Assembly: GCF_019649055.1 (NCBI RefSeq)
Contig: NW_026570262.1
Location: 62,001-126,000, forward strand
Length of the DNA stretch: 64,000 bases
Origin: Paramacrobiotus metropolitanus
Taxonomy: Eukaryota > Tardigrada > Eutardigrada > Parachela > Macrobiotidae
Reading direction: 5' to 3'
This document shows, one piece after another, positions 1-13,600 of this stretch. Both the position numbers and the translations under genes were made by a program. The notes under the pieces were generated by a model that saw only the letters and a list, made by a program, of their open reading frames with translations, was not told the DNA's origin and ran no database searches. The first letter of the stretch is position 1; each line of letters starts with the position of its first letter.

Positions 1-98
1 AGTGCCAGCCAGCGATTATTGTCGACGGGAAATCTGAAAAAATAGAAATTGATAGTTTTTTCAATTGAAAAAATTGTTAAAATAGTGCTGCATCGGTG

Positions 99-1100
99 TT
101 AAGCGGAAAATCGAGATTGGCTGGTTGATGTGAAGACAGCGCTGTTGGCCCCGCGTTTGACGAGAGCGGTGGCCATGCGGGTGAAGAAGCGGATGCCGGT
201 CGGCCCGCCGGGAATGTAGCTGAGGGCGTACCTACCGGAAACACGAAAAAATGTCAGAAAACATTAAGAAACACGAGAAAACATACTGTATTAAAACATA
301 AATTATGCTACAGCTAAAAGGTGTGCAGAAAGGCCGAAAAATGACACAGGAACAATCTTAGAAGAAAAAGGTCAAAATAACTGCAGCACAAAGTATAAAA
401 AATCCGAAAACTATGTACTGTAATTCAAATTTTAAGCAAATGTGATGCGGTAAATTTAGAATTATTTGCTCACCTATTACTTCGAATAGCGTGATATTTA
501 TGTTCGGTGGTTATAGTGTACGAAGAAAAACTACTTATGGTTAGCACAGTAAAGCGCAAATTTGTACGACGCCGCACAAAACAGTTAAAACGGAACTTTG
601 CATCTGCAGCAGGAAAATAAGTTATGGGAAAATGCGATTTAATTGCAGTTTCTCAGATCACAAAAAAACATTTAGTGTATAACACATCCAAAGCTTACCG
701 ATAAAGCAGCAAACAACGCGGCAAAAAACCGAGACGACGTAGATCTTCGTAAAAGGCAGCCGGTCGGCGTTGAGCATGGATCGCAGATGTTGCTGTTGTC
801 CGCGCAATACTGCCAGACTACAAAAAATGATACGGACAAAGTAAGCAGTTGGCGAGTTAGTTCAAAACGCTAATAATATCAGCGGCATGCGCACCTGGCA
901 GTGATGGACACGGAACCAAATGTGAAAAGAATGGCAAACGTCCGGCTTCGTAAAGCTGACACGGGGATGTAGAGACCAGCCTGAAAGAACCAGTAGGAGA
1001 TCACTCAACCAAAAGCTGACATTTCTTGACTTACAATTAACAAGCAAGCGTCAATGGCGACGAAAAATCCCAACGACCCCAAAAATCTTTGCTGGCGGCT
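99..1100 (-). pseudogene. Decayed SFT2 exon cassette (exons 2-6)
   Basis: Five segments align exon by exon with the SFT2 gene upstream on the same strand: 1035-1100, 895-980, 699-817, 545-603 and 99-231. Four of the five have the same lengths as their counterparts. The last ends in the same SYIPGGPTG...F segment and its own stop. Two lesions are visible. The third segment has six T instead of five near 736 (119 nt instead of 118), which shifts the frame. The donor after the fourth segment reads CT where the active copy has GT (position 544). The conserved GP after the third membrane segment is GQ here. There is no first exon in this copy. It could in principle be reached by splicing from exon 1 at 14333, but the product would be frameshifted. 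Confidence 0.8.
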
Positions 1101-2060
1101 CTACAGTGTGATACCACTGGTCAGTTGTCCAGTAAACTGCTACAATGTTTTTACAGCGGGTTTCTTATAACCGGTTAATGAATTAGAATAGTTAGTTGCT
1201 ATCTGCGATAGAATTCTCATTTCAGTTACTTTGTACTGCGACACTGTCAGTGATGGTTGCCTGTACACACATATTGTAATTTTGTTAATCGATATCCATG
1301 AAGACATAGTATAATCATAACAGAACGAGTAACAAGAAATACTGAAGGAGTAAAATACTCAATAATTATAAAACCAAGAACCCGTAACCTTCGAACAAAC
1401 AAGCCGAAAATAAAAAAAACGCTGCTGCCACAAGATTCAACAGGCCATCAGAACTATTGTTATATTTGCATTCTGTTTTAAAGCGTTTTGTCCCTCGGAC
1501 ACTTCCCAGATGCCGGTAGAAAAACTGCTTTGAGATAATATGCACCAAAGTAGGTAGTGACTACTAGGTACGGTTTCATAGAGGATAACTGGGATCTGCC
1601 ATAATCAGTAAAACAAACATTTGAAACTATACTCTAGGCTATTCAGTCAGATCAACCAATGCTTAAGGTTTTTATTCCCTAATTTTGTTGAGGCACAGTC
1701 TGAACCGGAGGAAACAGAGCCTGAATCTCTACAGTTAGCGAAAACGAAAAGGCTGTCACCAGCTAATACTGATAAAAAACGTTACTAGTAACAATTCAAA
1801 ACATAAACGATATGTCAACTAGCCAGTAAAGTAATAAGAAGTAATACATGTAAGCGAAGTAATTTTTGATCAGCATTACTGCGATCACAATCACCACATG
1901 CGGTAATCCTAACTCGTTTACTTATGTAGGTGCAGTACCATAATAAATAATTAATAAGAAAAGAATTTACGAGCGACTGCATAATTTGCAGAATGTCGTG
2001 GGTGGACGGTTCGGTGAAAGTAATCGGTAGCGCAACAGGATGCAACGAAGGGGCAGGACT

Positions 2061-3317
2061 TCAGTCATTAACACAGAAGACTTCTTTCCGGCGCAGAAGA
2101 ACAAAGACCACATATCCCATGCAGATGACCGACCCCTCGGCAAGGTCGCCACACAAGTAGCCTCCCTTCCTGCATAACCGTCCCACCGTATCCGACAGGT
2201 GATACACCTCGGCCCGCGCCTCCGCCCACAAAATTCCTCGCAACGGCAGAAGCGTTCGGTTACACCGACGAGCGATACACAGGCCGAACAGCGCTAACCC
2301 GACATACGGGAGAGTCACCAGTAACATGACGTATCCCATGGGATCCACGGTGCAGTAATGCCAAAAGCGCATAGGCAGCATGCCAGCAGAGCGCCCAGAA
2401 AATTCGTGGATAATATAACTGGGCAATCCCCATTGCGGTGGCCATGCAGACCGTGCCCAGTACGGCGAGTATGACATAGAGATCCAGGTACAGTTTCAGA
2501 AGATTGTTTTCATAGCAGCCGACAGACATCCATGAGTCTGCCTGCTTGTTGCCTGCCGACAGGAACCACGGTCCGTACAGCTTTCGCATACTGTACCACA
2601 GCCAAACAGCCATGAAGAAATCGTTCAGGGAGAAGGCACAGCCCATTCCGTGAGCGAAAGCAAGCTGCTTCATTGGCAGTGAAGGTCCGGCGGACGGAAA
2701 ACGAGCTGGGCGATAATTCAGTCAGCACAGCTATGCATAAAACCTATGTATCTAAAGAAAATGCCGGCGTATATTGCTGATTCCGGACATTTTCACAATA
2801 TTATGGATTCGCGTACCAGACACCACGGATACGGTATTCTTCGCGTTGTTCCCCGTGACAAAAACTTTTCAAAATTCGGATACCGTGGTAATGAATGATT
2901 TTACACAAACTTATACAAGAGATGAATAAAATTACCAGATTTTCTCATGGGGAAAAATGCAGAGGACACCCTGTACTTTTGGTGCATGGTACGGAATAAC
3001 GGAAAAAACGTAAATACCTTTTCGTGGTTTTCACGTACCCGGTTTTCACGCTGACCATGAGATACGTACAGTACTACAGCATACAGGTATATTCGAAAGC
3101 CATGGCTGTAATCAAAAGCAGATTGCGGGCCAGAGACAGCCGTGCCAGCTGTCGTATAAGCGGCTTCAGAGTTCAGACGTTTGGCATACGAGTTCTTCTC
3201 GAGAACCTTTCTCATAATATCGTCAAAAGCTGAATCAAAGGTCGAAAAATCACCACACGAGCGAGTTCGGATAAGATGCAACTGTTTCTGCACCTTGCGG
3301 ACCGTGGAATCATCCAT
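2061..3317 (-). pseudogene. Decayed copy of the nested multi-pass membrane protein gene
   Basis: This is homologous to the intact gene at 11278-12683. The first exon starts with the shared MDDS at 3317 and keeps the RTRSCGDFSTFDSAFDD stretch. It then shifts frame after SYAKRL, so the first membrane helix is read only in another frame. The second exon splits into two frames near 2370: one carries MKQLAFAHGMG to YYPRIFWALCW, the other carries the tail ending LLRRKEVFCVND at 2061. The acceptor TTTTCAG of the intact gene reads TTTTCCG here. With at least two frameshifts and one lost acceptor, it cannot make the full protein. Confidence 0.8.
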
Positions 3318-3839
3318 GGTGACTGTCGCTACAGGCATGTCTTGAGCTGTACTCTAGTTTCAGAGGAACTCTGTTCTGATAGATACAAATATACAATCGA
3401 AAGGAGAATAAAAATACTCACATACGGCAACAGCCACCAGAGCAACAAGAAGGGCTACTCACAATCTAGTTGCAGAATTGTAATGAGTCCAAAACCAAAT
3501 TACCAAAACCGCCAAAATCTTCATATCGAAATGACATAAAGAACCAAAATTACAAGAAACTAGGCGACACCGTGCCAACGCGGCTTACTACAACAGCCAC
3601 CAACACCACCAACACCAATCAATAAAACACTGTCGGTGGGAGTGCGGCACATATTCTATTTCCTAGAATACTCGTATAATACCTTTGTATTTACGTACTC
3701 GTTGAATTCGGCGCGCATTATGTCGCGTTTGTTCAAGTCGTCAAGCGATAAAGTAAGCTGGCGATTTGTATTGTCCAGGAGAAGGAATTTAACGGGATGA
3801 CCTTTTACCGCGATTTCGGTCTGATGTAATTTTACCAAG

Positions 3840-4500
3840 ATTTGCTAAACCTTGTAATTCTTGCAAGACTTGTAAGTCGAATGCGCGGTTACCGTTCGCC
3901 GAAGTCCGCTAAACCGATCGCAAATTAATTATACAGTCATCCATATACCGATGGATTACTACCGCCAATGAGAAGTGAGGAAACTGCAAGTGAATCGACT
4001 CAGGTGCTGTTTGATACGTGAAATTATGAATCCGTTGTAAAGAACAAATTCTCCTCGCATGGAAGTATTGGTTTTATATGCAATGTGCAACTAGCGCAGT
4101 CTGCCGATTTTTGAAAAAAACCGCCAACACTTAATGGCGACCATGTTACAGCGATCAACATACTGTATAAATTTATTCTGTGATATGTAAATCGAGCGTT
4201 AGATTCCTTACAATGCATGGAAAAACATCCGTAGCGTGCATGTTGTTTGCTCTGCTCGATGGGGCATGCCTACAAGCAGAATCCTCAGTTTCGCGTCCAA
4301 TTACAGCACTGCGGAACGGAATACCCGGACCGGTCATTTTCTGACTAATTTCAAACGCACAACTGATCTGGGCCGAAATGAGATAAATGTATTTATGTCA
4401 ACAATTCGGATAAAACTGCTAAAAACTGTACAGTTATCACAGACAAAACGATAAAAAATTATTTTCTTCCTCTCCCGTCGAGGTCCAACGGAGCACGCTG
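3840..4500. other. Spacer between duplication units; no gene seen
   Basis: Short random open frames only. I see no splice-bounded coding segment, repeat or RNA gene in this stretch. It separates the decayed unit A from the 3' flank of the active SFT2 gene. Confidence 0.4.
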
Positions 4501-4619
4501 GCCAATGCCCGCCGCGAGCGATTAAAGTCGACGAAAAACTGAGGCGAGCAGAATTTAATGGAGCTTTCCTCTGTGGAAATATACACTTCGACGTATGTTA
4601 AAATTGTGCTGTGTCAGTG

Positions 4620-7600
4620 TTATGCGGTTAATCGAGACTGGCTGGTGGATGCGGAGACGGCGCTGTTGGCGCCGCGTTTGACGAGGGCGGTGGCCATGCG
4701 GGCGAAGAAACGCATGCCGGTCGGTCCGCCAGGAATATAGCTGAGGGTGTACCTGCCCGGAAATGCGAAATATTACGCTGCGTATTTAAAATGGTTAACG
4801 AGTGTTAATAAGTCCTTCTTACTTATAAAACGTTATAGGTAAAAAGTGTTGTTACTGTAACAAAATTGCTGTGGCAATAAATGCGCAGAAAAGAATAAAG
4901 GTGATACCGGAAAAAAACTAACTATTACAAATTAGGAATACCAAAATAATTAATGAATGCAAAATCCGAAGACCAGGCATACATAAAAAGTTTATTTTCA
5001 GTGCGATACACATTGCATGAATTTAGAATTATCTGCAGATATTGACTTCCAATAGCGAGATATTATTTTATCGGTAGTCGTCTACGAGAAAAAACATCCT
5101 TACCACAGTAAAGCGCAAACTTGCACGACGCCGCACAATACAGTTAAAACAGAGCTCTGCATCTGCAAAAGCAAAATATGTATACTGAAGTATATAAAAA
5201 ATCGATTTAGCTGCAATTTCTTAGATCACAACAACACAAGTGTTCACCAAAACGTACCGATAAAGCAACATACAGCGTGGCAAAAACCGAGACGACGTAG
5301 ATCGTCGTAAAGGGCAGCCGGTCGGCATTGAGCATGGATCGTAGATGTTGCTGTGGTCCGCGCAAGACTGCCAAACTACACCAATAATACGGAAAAATGG
5401 ATGCTAACCGGAAGCGAGAAGGTGGAAAAAGTGCAAAACCAGCACGCACACCTGGCAATAATGAATACGGAGCCAAACGTGAAAAGAATGGCGAACTTCC
5501 GGCTTCGTAAAGCTAATACGGGGATGTAGAGACCAGCCTGCAAGAAAACCAGAACGAAAAGAAATCACTAAATAAAACAATGACAGAAAATGCGCAAGCT
5601 GACGTGTTGACGACGTACGATTAATAAGCAAGCCACACCGGCAATGAAAAATCCCAGCGCCCCCAAAAATCGCTGCTGGCGGCTCTGCAAAATGATAACA
5701 CTGGGTAGTTATCCAGAATATGCTGCTACAACTTTTTACATCGGTTTTCTTATAACAAGATAAATACAGTAATTTAAGCAGTTCTACGCTAACAGAACTG
5801 ATTACATAGAATTTTTCAGCCACACATCAACGCCGCACTGAAGAAATCGTAACTACTGTCCGATAAGCAAGTTTTAATCAGCAAAACCGTTTTAAAGTAC
5901 GGTATTAACGCGCTATGCGTAGTTTGCGCGTATTACGTACGTGTTATGACGTACGTGTTGTCTGTTCCGTTACGTACGACGTGCTGTTCTTATCTAACGC
6001 ATTTGGATCGCTAATTGCATCCACGATTCTGGTTTAACTAATCAGTCTGAAGTTTCTAACTTCTACTAAATCTGTGAGCTTGTTTCTAGCTGAAAGGTCG
6101 TGTGACTCTAGGTTAGAAGGAAGTTCATATCTCGTTCTGTTCTGTTCTGTTTGTTCGTTCGTTCAGTTTGGTGATTAAACATTTGGGAAGTTCCTGAGTG
6201 TTTGGGTTTCGGTAACTTTCGTTAGGCACAGCAATCCGCTCGTACCTAGCGGAAGTAGGCAGTATGTTCACTTACGGAGTCCAGAGCATATTCCCACTCT
6301 ACCGACTGAGTAGGTTTGGTCATCTAGTGCGGTTGTCGCGGTGCGACTTCCGCATAGCATGTCATGGCGCCCAACGGATTTTAACAACCCCTGGGAATCT
6401 GGATCGTCTGGTAAGTGGTATTGGTTTTTGGCGTTTTGTGTGGTTGTGTTGGTTGACCACGTGGATTCTCAGAGAATCCCGTGAGGCAAGGTTCCTAAGT
6501 GAGAACCAGGTGCTAGACCGCAGTGTGTACCGCAGTGACCTTAGAGGGTTGCGCGAGGCACGGTTCCTAAGTGCGAGCCAGGTGCTGGACGGGAGTCCGT
6601 ATACTGTACTCGTACTGGTAAATAGTACTGACTGTACTGCGAAGTGGTGGCGTAAGCCCTGTTATTCGTGTAGCAGACTTACATCCGGGTTCGGTGACCT
6701 GGATTACTTGTCTGTTGTTTGTCAAGCAGGTGCAATGGATGGTACAGTGATTGAACCATCAGCATTAACCGCTGGACAGGAGGACGGTGTAGAAGAGCCG
6801 TCAACTGGCAAAAGTAAACCGTCCCGTCGAAAAGGGATGATAAATGTTGATGAGTTTGAAGCCATGTTAAAGAAGGCGGATTATTTATCCCCGCCTACTG
6901 TGCAGTGGTTTCTACCTGAAGACGAAAAGGTTGGTGATTTCTGTAAGAAGTGGGAAATTGTTCTCCCACGTACTGGAGAATTAAGTCAAGAATGGGTTGA
7001 ATATGACCTTAATGGTGGTAAAAAACCAGGAGGTTATGATCAGTGGATTCAGGCAGGAAGGAAGATTCCCGCCCGTAGAACGATCCATCTGACCCTGCAT
7101 GATTACGATCAGCAGTATGGCACTGAACTGCATGAAAAATGGATGCAGTATCTTGCCAACAAAAAGCCTGTTCAGTCAGCAGCATATAGCAGTAAAGCTC
7201 GTCCAGGGTCGGATGTGCAGCAAAGCGGTGTGCAAGCTGCCGTCACTGAGGGCAATGCACTGTCAGCTAGTGGTTTGAGTGGTACTGCGAAGGATACCGC
7301 GGTAACTCAACATTTGGATTTGACAGAAATGAATAAGGTTTTGGAGCAAATTAATAATGCTCCAGATTATTCAGCTGTTGTTACTGGAGATAATGAAGAT
7401 AGCGATACGGAACTGGCTGCTATTGATCAGCGTCATAAGGGCGCTGATTTGCATTACAGTCAGAAGCTTGGCAAAGAAAGCGATGAGTCATCAACCGCGG
7501 CTGTGGTTGATCAGTTACGTAAAGAGTTGGATGCAGAAAGGGTGCAATATCATGCACTAGCTTTAAAGTATAACGATTTGGTCGAAAAATACGATGATAG

Positions 7601-10600
7601 TGTTGATCATCGAAAGAAGTTGACGGATGATGTAAAGTTGCTTACTGTTATGCGGACGCGAGACGCAAAGTTGATGCAGGACGCGTTCGAGCATGTTAAC
7701 AGTGAAAGCGGAAAGTTGCAACTGGAAAAGCAGAAGTTCCAGTTAGAGAAGGCGAAGGCGCAGAAAAGTTTTCAAGAAGGCACAGCTGCCTTGAATAAAA
7801 AGTATGCGAGTTTTTTGGCTGAGCAAACAGCATTTAATGTTGCTGTTGATAAGTGGAAAGTTGATCGGAATAATAGACGCCATGCAGTCGATGATGACGT
7901 CACTTTTGTTCCGGATGTTGAAACAGGTCGACGCAGCGTAGTAGTACAGGATATGGCTGAACCTGTACGAAAGCTGTACAGTGCTGTTCATAAGCCCGTC
8001 TTTGTGGTTAAAGATAACCAGAAGCTGGAAGAATTTCTGGATTTGCGTGAGCGTGCTCATAACATGCAGGAATGCTTGGGTGAGTCGCGTAGTCCCTCAC
8101 CAACGATTTCTGAAGTTAGCACAATTGCTTTGGCCAAGATGGAAGCCAAGGTTGCTGAACTTGATCGTCGTTTAAAGGAACAGGAGGCCAAGGGCGGTAG
8201 TACTGTTTCCGCACCATTTGATATGGATAAGTTTACTGATGCAATGAAAGGCGCATTCAGGACTGACACAATGTATCCTGAGAAGTTTGACGGGAAGACA
8301 GATACGAATAAGGTTGAGCAGTTTATCCAGAGTGTGGATAACTGTAAAAACCACAACAGTTGTTTTAGGCGCCATACTGCACCCCCGAAGCCTATCATGG
8401 CCGAACCCCCAGATCAGGTGATTAAAGCTTACATGATGAAGAAGTCGATGGGAAAGAATCCCGAAACTAACTGTTTGGGATCGTTCTTGATGCGAAGACC
8501 GGAGGTTAATTCTTTCACTGTGCAGGTTAAACATGCACAAGTTGTCGGAAAGGAAGAAACTTTCAGTGGGGGCGGAGCCGCCCAGTTACAGTTCAGCTCG
8601 ATACGCCGTCCGACGGGGCACTCGCTTCGCAGTGGGGGTGCTCAGGCTCGTGTGGGTTGGCGTCGGAAGCAAAGTGGCAGTGCTTATGTGAAGCGCTTGA
8701 AGTATCTGATCGAGAATCCCGAGGCGGAGATGAGTCGAGATGAAAGAGAGAACATGGAAGGATTTCATGTTTATCATGGAATTGTGTACCGTAGCAAGGG
8801 CGGTAGGTACGGTAGACACCGAGTAGTCGTACCGGAAGCTAGCCGTCAAGACTTGTTACGAGACTGCTATGAAAGTTTTCATGCTGGTAATTTGCATGTT
8901 TACTGGTCAGTCCGTAAGTATGTTTTACGGAGTTATTACTGGCCTGGGATGAATGCTGAATTATGGAGGATGGAAACGGAATGCGAGCATTGTGTTGCTT
9001 ATGACTGAAGTTCTGACTGCTACGTTGTGAGTCCTCTGTTTTATTGCCAGTGGTGTACTGACAGTGTAACTTGCTTCTACTCATAACCGCAGGATTTATC
9101 AGCAAAAAGGGGATGCTGATTGTTGAAATATCAGGAAGTTACAGAAACTGGTTGTGTGGGAAAAATAAGTACTTATCAATCGAGTACTGTGTTATGTGCC
9201 GTATCCGCCGGTGTGGTAGTTACGTGTTCGAAGCGCTGTGCTGCGGTGCAGTGTTTGATTTCTGTAAAAATGATTTTAAAAGTCATTTTGATTTTGCAGT
9301 TGGAGTAGTAATTACGATTACTGTATGATTTTGATAACTGGATGTTTTATAATCCAGTTAGGATTCGAATCGTTCATCCGGAAATTAATCTTGAATGATA
9401 CTGGTTATGTTTTGTTAGATCATTGTGAAGAACCATGCTATCGTATCGGTTCTTGTAATCTGGTTGTGATTGACTGTGTCTGATTGTTTGACTGCAAGTG
9501 CAAACTTGCAGTGGGGGTAATTGCCAGTTACTAGTGGAAATTAAATATCCACTTTTTGGTGCGCCGAAGATGCTGATAGATGGACGGTATTTATCCGTTC
9601 TGATCTGTGTTTTTTGATTTGCTGCGGCCAGTGTTATCAGAATGGTTGACATTTCTGGTGTGCTTGGCCTGTTCGATTCTGGATCCTCGAGCTCTTCGGA
9701 GGGAGAGGATAGATGAAAGTCTCACCTGGATACGAAAATTGGATGGATGACGATAACGGACGCGCTTGGAACCAGGAACCTCGGAGGACGTGGACGGAAC
9801 ACCAACTGGACCTGGACCTCCATTCGAGCCCCCGTTACACCCCGGATTTGACACGCGAATGATGAAAAAGATTTCCCAGGATCACGGTACTTTTCCTGGA
9901 TTTTTGGCGTTTCTTGATTTTGGTTCTGTTTGTTTGTTTGCTTTGATTAACGCGGACGTTAATTCTGTAGCAGTGGGGGTAACGCGCTATGCGTAGTTTG
10001 CGCGTATTACGTACGTGTTATGACGTACGTGTTGTCTGTTCCGTTACGTACGACGTGCTGTTCTTATCTAACGCATTTGGATCGCTAATTGCATCCACGA
10101 TTCTGGTTTAACTAATCAGTCTGAAGTTTCTAACTTCTACTAAATCTGTGAGCTTGTTTCTAGCTGAAAGGTCGTGTGACTCTAGGTTAGAAGGAAGTTC
10201 ATATCTCGTTCTGTTCTGTTCTGTTTGTTCGTTCGTTCAGTTTGGTGATTAAACATTTGGGAAGTTCCTGAGTGTTTGGGTTTCGGTAACTTTCGTTAGG
10301 CACAGCAATCCGCTCGTACCTAGCGGAAGTAGGCAGTAGTACCACTTACGGAGTCCAGAGCATATTCCCACTCTACCGACTGAGTAGGTTTGGTCATCTA
10401 GTGCGGTTGTCGCGGTGCGACTTCCGCATAGCATGTCAGTATGGTCTATGGATTGTCTTGCCGGTATGTTAATTTGGGAAAACATGAAACATTAGACGTA
10501 ACCTTCAGCGATGTGTTTTGAGTGCAAATCTGTTTCATGAATAACGACACACAACTATAATAAACAGAAAAACGAATAAAATAAAAATCTACTGTACATC

Positions 10601-13600
10601 AAGTCATTACATAGTAAACAGAAAACCACAATAAAAAGAATTTAAAAATCATTCAGCGCAAATCAGCGCTTCGACGTTGTTCGCATGCTTGACACTTCGA
10701 CATTATGGATTCGCGCACCGGAACCACAAATTTCCGTTTAATCTGCATCATTACACAGTAGAAAACGTGATAACCTTTATTAATCTCGTTATATAAAAAC
10801 CGTAATTATCAGGTAATCAATTTCCGAAAAGTTCGTTATGTGAACAACGCGGAGACTACCGTGTCTCTGGCGGTCGGCACGCGAATCCATATTGTGAAAG
10901 TTCCCGGCATGCGAAAAACCTCAAAATACTAAATACGATGCTCTTAAAGCATCTCAACTCGATTGATTACTAAGCGCTTCGCTGTACAGGTTGGAAAAGG
11001 ATGCAAGGTCACGAATCAGCTGTGATTACGGTTACCAGAAGCGAGAGAAACCCCATTTCACTGTGCGGCCAGATCGCAGGCCTAATTTATTAGACGTCAT
11101 CCCGTACGCACGGAAGCAGACCCAAATTAAAATCAAGTTTAGAAATAGAATGGACAGCTTCCGATAAATGTGTCCAGTCATACTACGCGCATGGTGAGCT
11201 GGTCAGAACAGGGAGTCACACATGCTGAACCGCTTAGACAACATTCATCCGCTGTAGTATAGTACAACGGGAAGTCTTTAGTCGTTAATACAGAAGACCT
11301 CTTTCCGGCGCAGCAGAACAAAGATTACGTGCCCGACCCACACGGTCGAACACCGGACGAGGTCCCCGATCACGTAGCACCCATTCTCGTATAACCATTC
11401 TACCGCATCCGACAGCCCAACCTCCAAGTCCTGCAGCTCGGCCCAGTAAAGTCCTCGCAACGGCAGCACCGAGAGGCGACACTTCCACGCGGTAATCAAG
11501 CCGCACATGGCTAAACCGACCGACGGGAAAGTCGCCAGGAGTATTTCGTGTTGCGTCACATCCACGGTATAACTATGCCACAGTGTAGAGATGACATGCC
11601 GCCCGCGAGCCAAGAAATAGCGCGGATAAAAGAACTGGACCGTTCCCATAACGACCGCCATACCGGTAATGGCCAGGATGGTGCAGATGACATAGAGATC
11701 CAGATGCAGTTTCAGGAGGTTGCTTTCATAGCAGCCGACAGACATCCACGTGCCTTCCTGCAGTCTCTCTGCCGACAGGAACCACTGCCCACGCATCTTG
11801 CGCATACTGTTCCACAACGTTAACGCCATGCTCAAATCGGCAAGAGAGAATGCATAGCCACATCCAAGAGCGATGGGAAGGTGCTCCAGGAGAAATGGAC
11901 GTCCGGCTGACTGAAAACGAGCCCTACGCTGATCAAGCCAGCACACTTTCACTACACCACATAAGTACTTCGACCTTTTCCGTACTCCAGACATTTTCGC
12001 AGTATGAATTCGCGCACCGGACACACTTGCACAGCCTTCTCGGTGACCCGCCATTTCGTGGACGGAAGTCCGTCGACGTCAACTTCCGTCGACCGTCACT
12101 TCGTCGAACAGACACAATGTCTACCCGTCACGACGTCGAACCAACATTTTCTGGTTTTCTTAGGTTTCTTTAGATTTTTAGGTTTCCAAGTTTTCTTAGG
12201 TTTTTTGGCTGTCGCCCTCGTGACGGTCGACGAAGTGCGGTCGACGACTTACTAGTCCACGAAATGTCGGTGAGCCTTTGTAAACGAGATTTAGCAGAAA
12301 TTATCAAGTGTTTTAATGTGTAACAATTAACGCGTATCTCCGGTACACAAATCTGATTTGAGAGAGGGCCCGGAATGGGAAAACGTCCAAGCGCTCACCT
12401 TATCGTGGTTTTTACGTTCCTGGTTTTCCCGCTGGACACCGTAAGGGAATCGTATGCGCATACATTCGACGGCCAAAGCGGTAACTAAAAGCACACTGCG
12501 GGCGAGGGAGAGTAGTACCAGCTGTCGAATAAGGGGCCTGAGACGCTTGGCATAGGAGTTCTTCTCCACAACCTTTCTCATTACATCGTCAAAGGCCGGA
12601 TCAAACGTCGACAAATCACCAGACGAACGAGAACGGATAAAATGCAACGGATGCGGCGCATTGCGGACGGCGGAGTCATCCATGCTCACTAGATCGCTAC
12701 AGGCGTATGGTTCGAGATCTACTCTAATTTTCAAGAAACTTTGGAACAACCGCAACGAGAATCAAAATATTGTGACGGGCAATAACCAGCAGAACACGGC
12801 CAAATTACAATAGTTGCAGTTCATTCAAACTTTAAAAAACATGGTGAAATTTAAAATTAAATGTTAGAAATTCAAAAGGACATAATTCAAATACCGTAAA
12901 GAAATTCTGTATCATTAATCTGCGGCTTTATACTGCAATCGAAACCAGCAAATCAATAAAACTGGCGGAGCGAGTACGGCACATATCCTCTTTTCTGGGA
13001 ATACAGATACTGTACAAATAACAGTTGTGTAGAAACACTCGTTGAGCTTCGGCGCACATTTCTCCGCCAAATCTGACGATTTGCATCGTCTAAGAAAACG
13101 AATTTTGACGGGAAGGCATTTAATATGATTTCCATTCGGACGTAATCACAAGCGCGGTTAGCATTCTCCAACTGTCCACATATAAAAATACTCATGTGGC
13201 ATTAATACTCCGCTCGTTCTGGTGACCGGAGATGCTTCGCGAAAGAAGCGGACACGGGACGAGCAGGTACATACTCGGTACTGTGCATCAAATACGAGCG
13301 GGTGAAACCACATAACATCAAAATTTCTTACACAAAATGTGACAAAAAATTAATATTAATATTTACGTACCTTTTACTATTTACTTACTTACTTCATCAG
13401 CTGATAAATTTACCGAATTTATAGATTTATTTAATTTATTACTTATTTACTGAATTACAATTTTGTTTAATTTAATTTAAATTTTGTTTACTAGTAATTT
13501 TTGTACGTTCAGTTAAATGTTTGTTTAAGTTTGTTCGTTTAACCGTCGTAGCATCGATTATACTCTTACTGTCTTACCGAGATAAAGCAATACAACTTAG

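Larger units (their letters stand above)
1..3840. repeat. Segmental duplication, unit A (decayed copy)
   Basis: This block matches the block at about 4500-13195 in order and orientation. Both hold SFT2 exons 2-6, then the two-exon membrane-protein gene, then a stretch beginning near 3625 that matches 12955. The copy probably starts before the window, because its first bases already match those near 4505. Unit A lacks the 4.5 kb LTR insertion present in unit B, so the retrotransposon landed after the duplication. Every gene in this copy carries disabling changes. The limits are approximate because similarity fades outside exons. Confidence 0.8.
5906..10438 (+). mobile_element. Ty3-type LTR retrotransposon, internally deleted, recent insertion
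   Basis: Two 459-bp direct repeats (5906-6364 and 9980-10438) flank a 3.6 kb interior. GTAT precedes the left repeat (5902-5905) and follows the right one (10439-10442), a 4-bp target duplication. A primer-binding site starts right after the left LTR. The interior has one long frame joining a gag-like protein to the zinc-binding end of an integrase, with no protease, reverse transcriptase, RNase H or integrase core. The element is therefore non-autonomous. It sits in intron 1 of SFT2, in the same intron as the nested membrane-protein gene, opposite to both. The LTRs differ at only one 4-nt block that I can see, so the insertion is young. Confidence 0.9.
4500..13195. repeat. Segmental duplication, unit B (active copy)
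   Basis: This is the second copy of the block described at 1-3840. It is longer because of a 4.5 kb LTR retrotransposon at 5906-10438 and extra intronic sequence. The SFT2 exons 2-6 and the nested membrane-protein gene are intact here. The only first exon of SFT2 (14091-14333) lies just beyond this unit, so the duplication copied the 3' part of SFT2 but not its start. Confidence 0.75.

Noticed and set aside
862-1047. Minus-strand 61-residue frame
   Set aside because: It is a wrong-frame reading through two real SFT2 cassette exons and the intron between them.
2061-3317. Insect-type gustatory receptor
   Set aside because: The helices and the word-like LLRRKEVFC tail do not match the conserved receptor C-terminus. 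I therefore call it only a multi-pass membrane protein.
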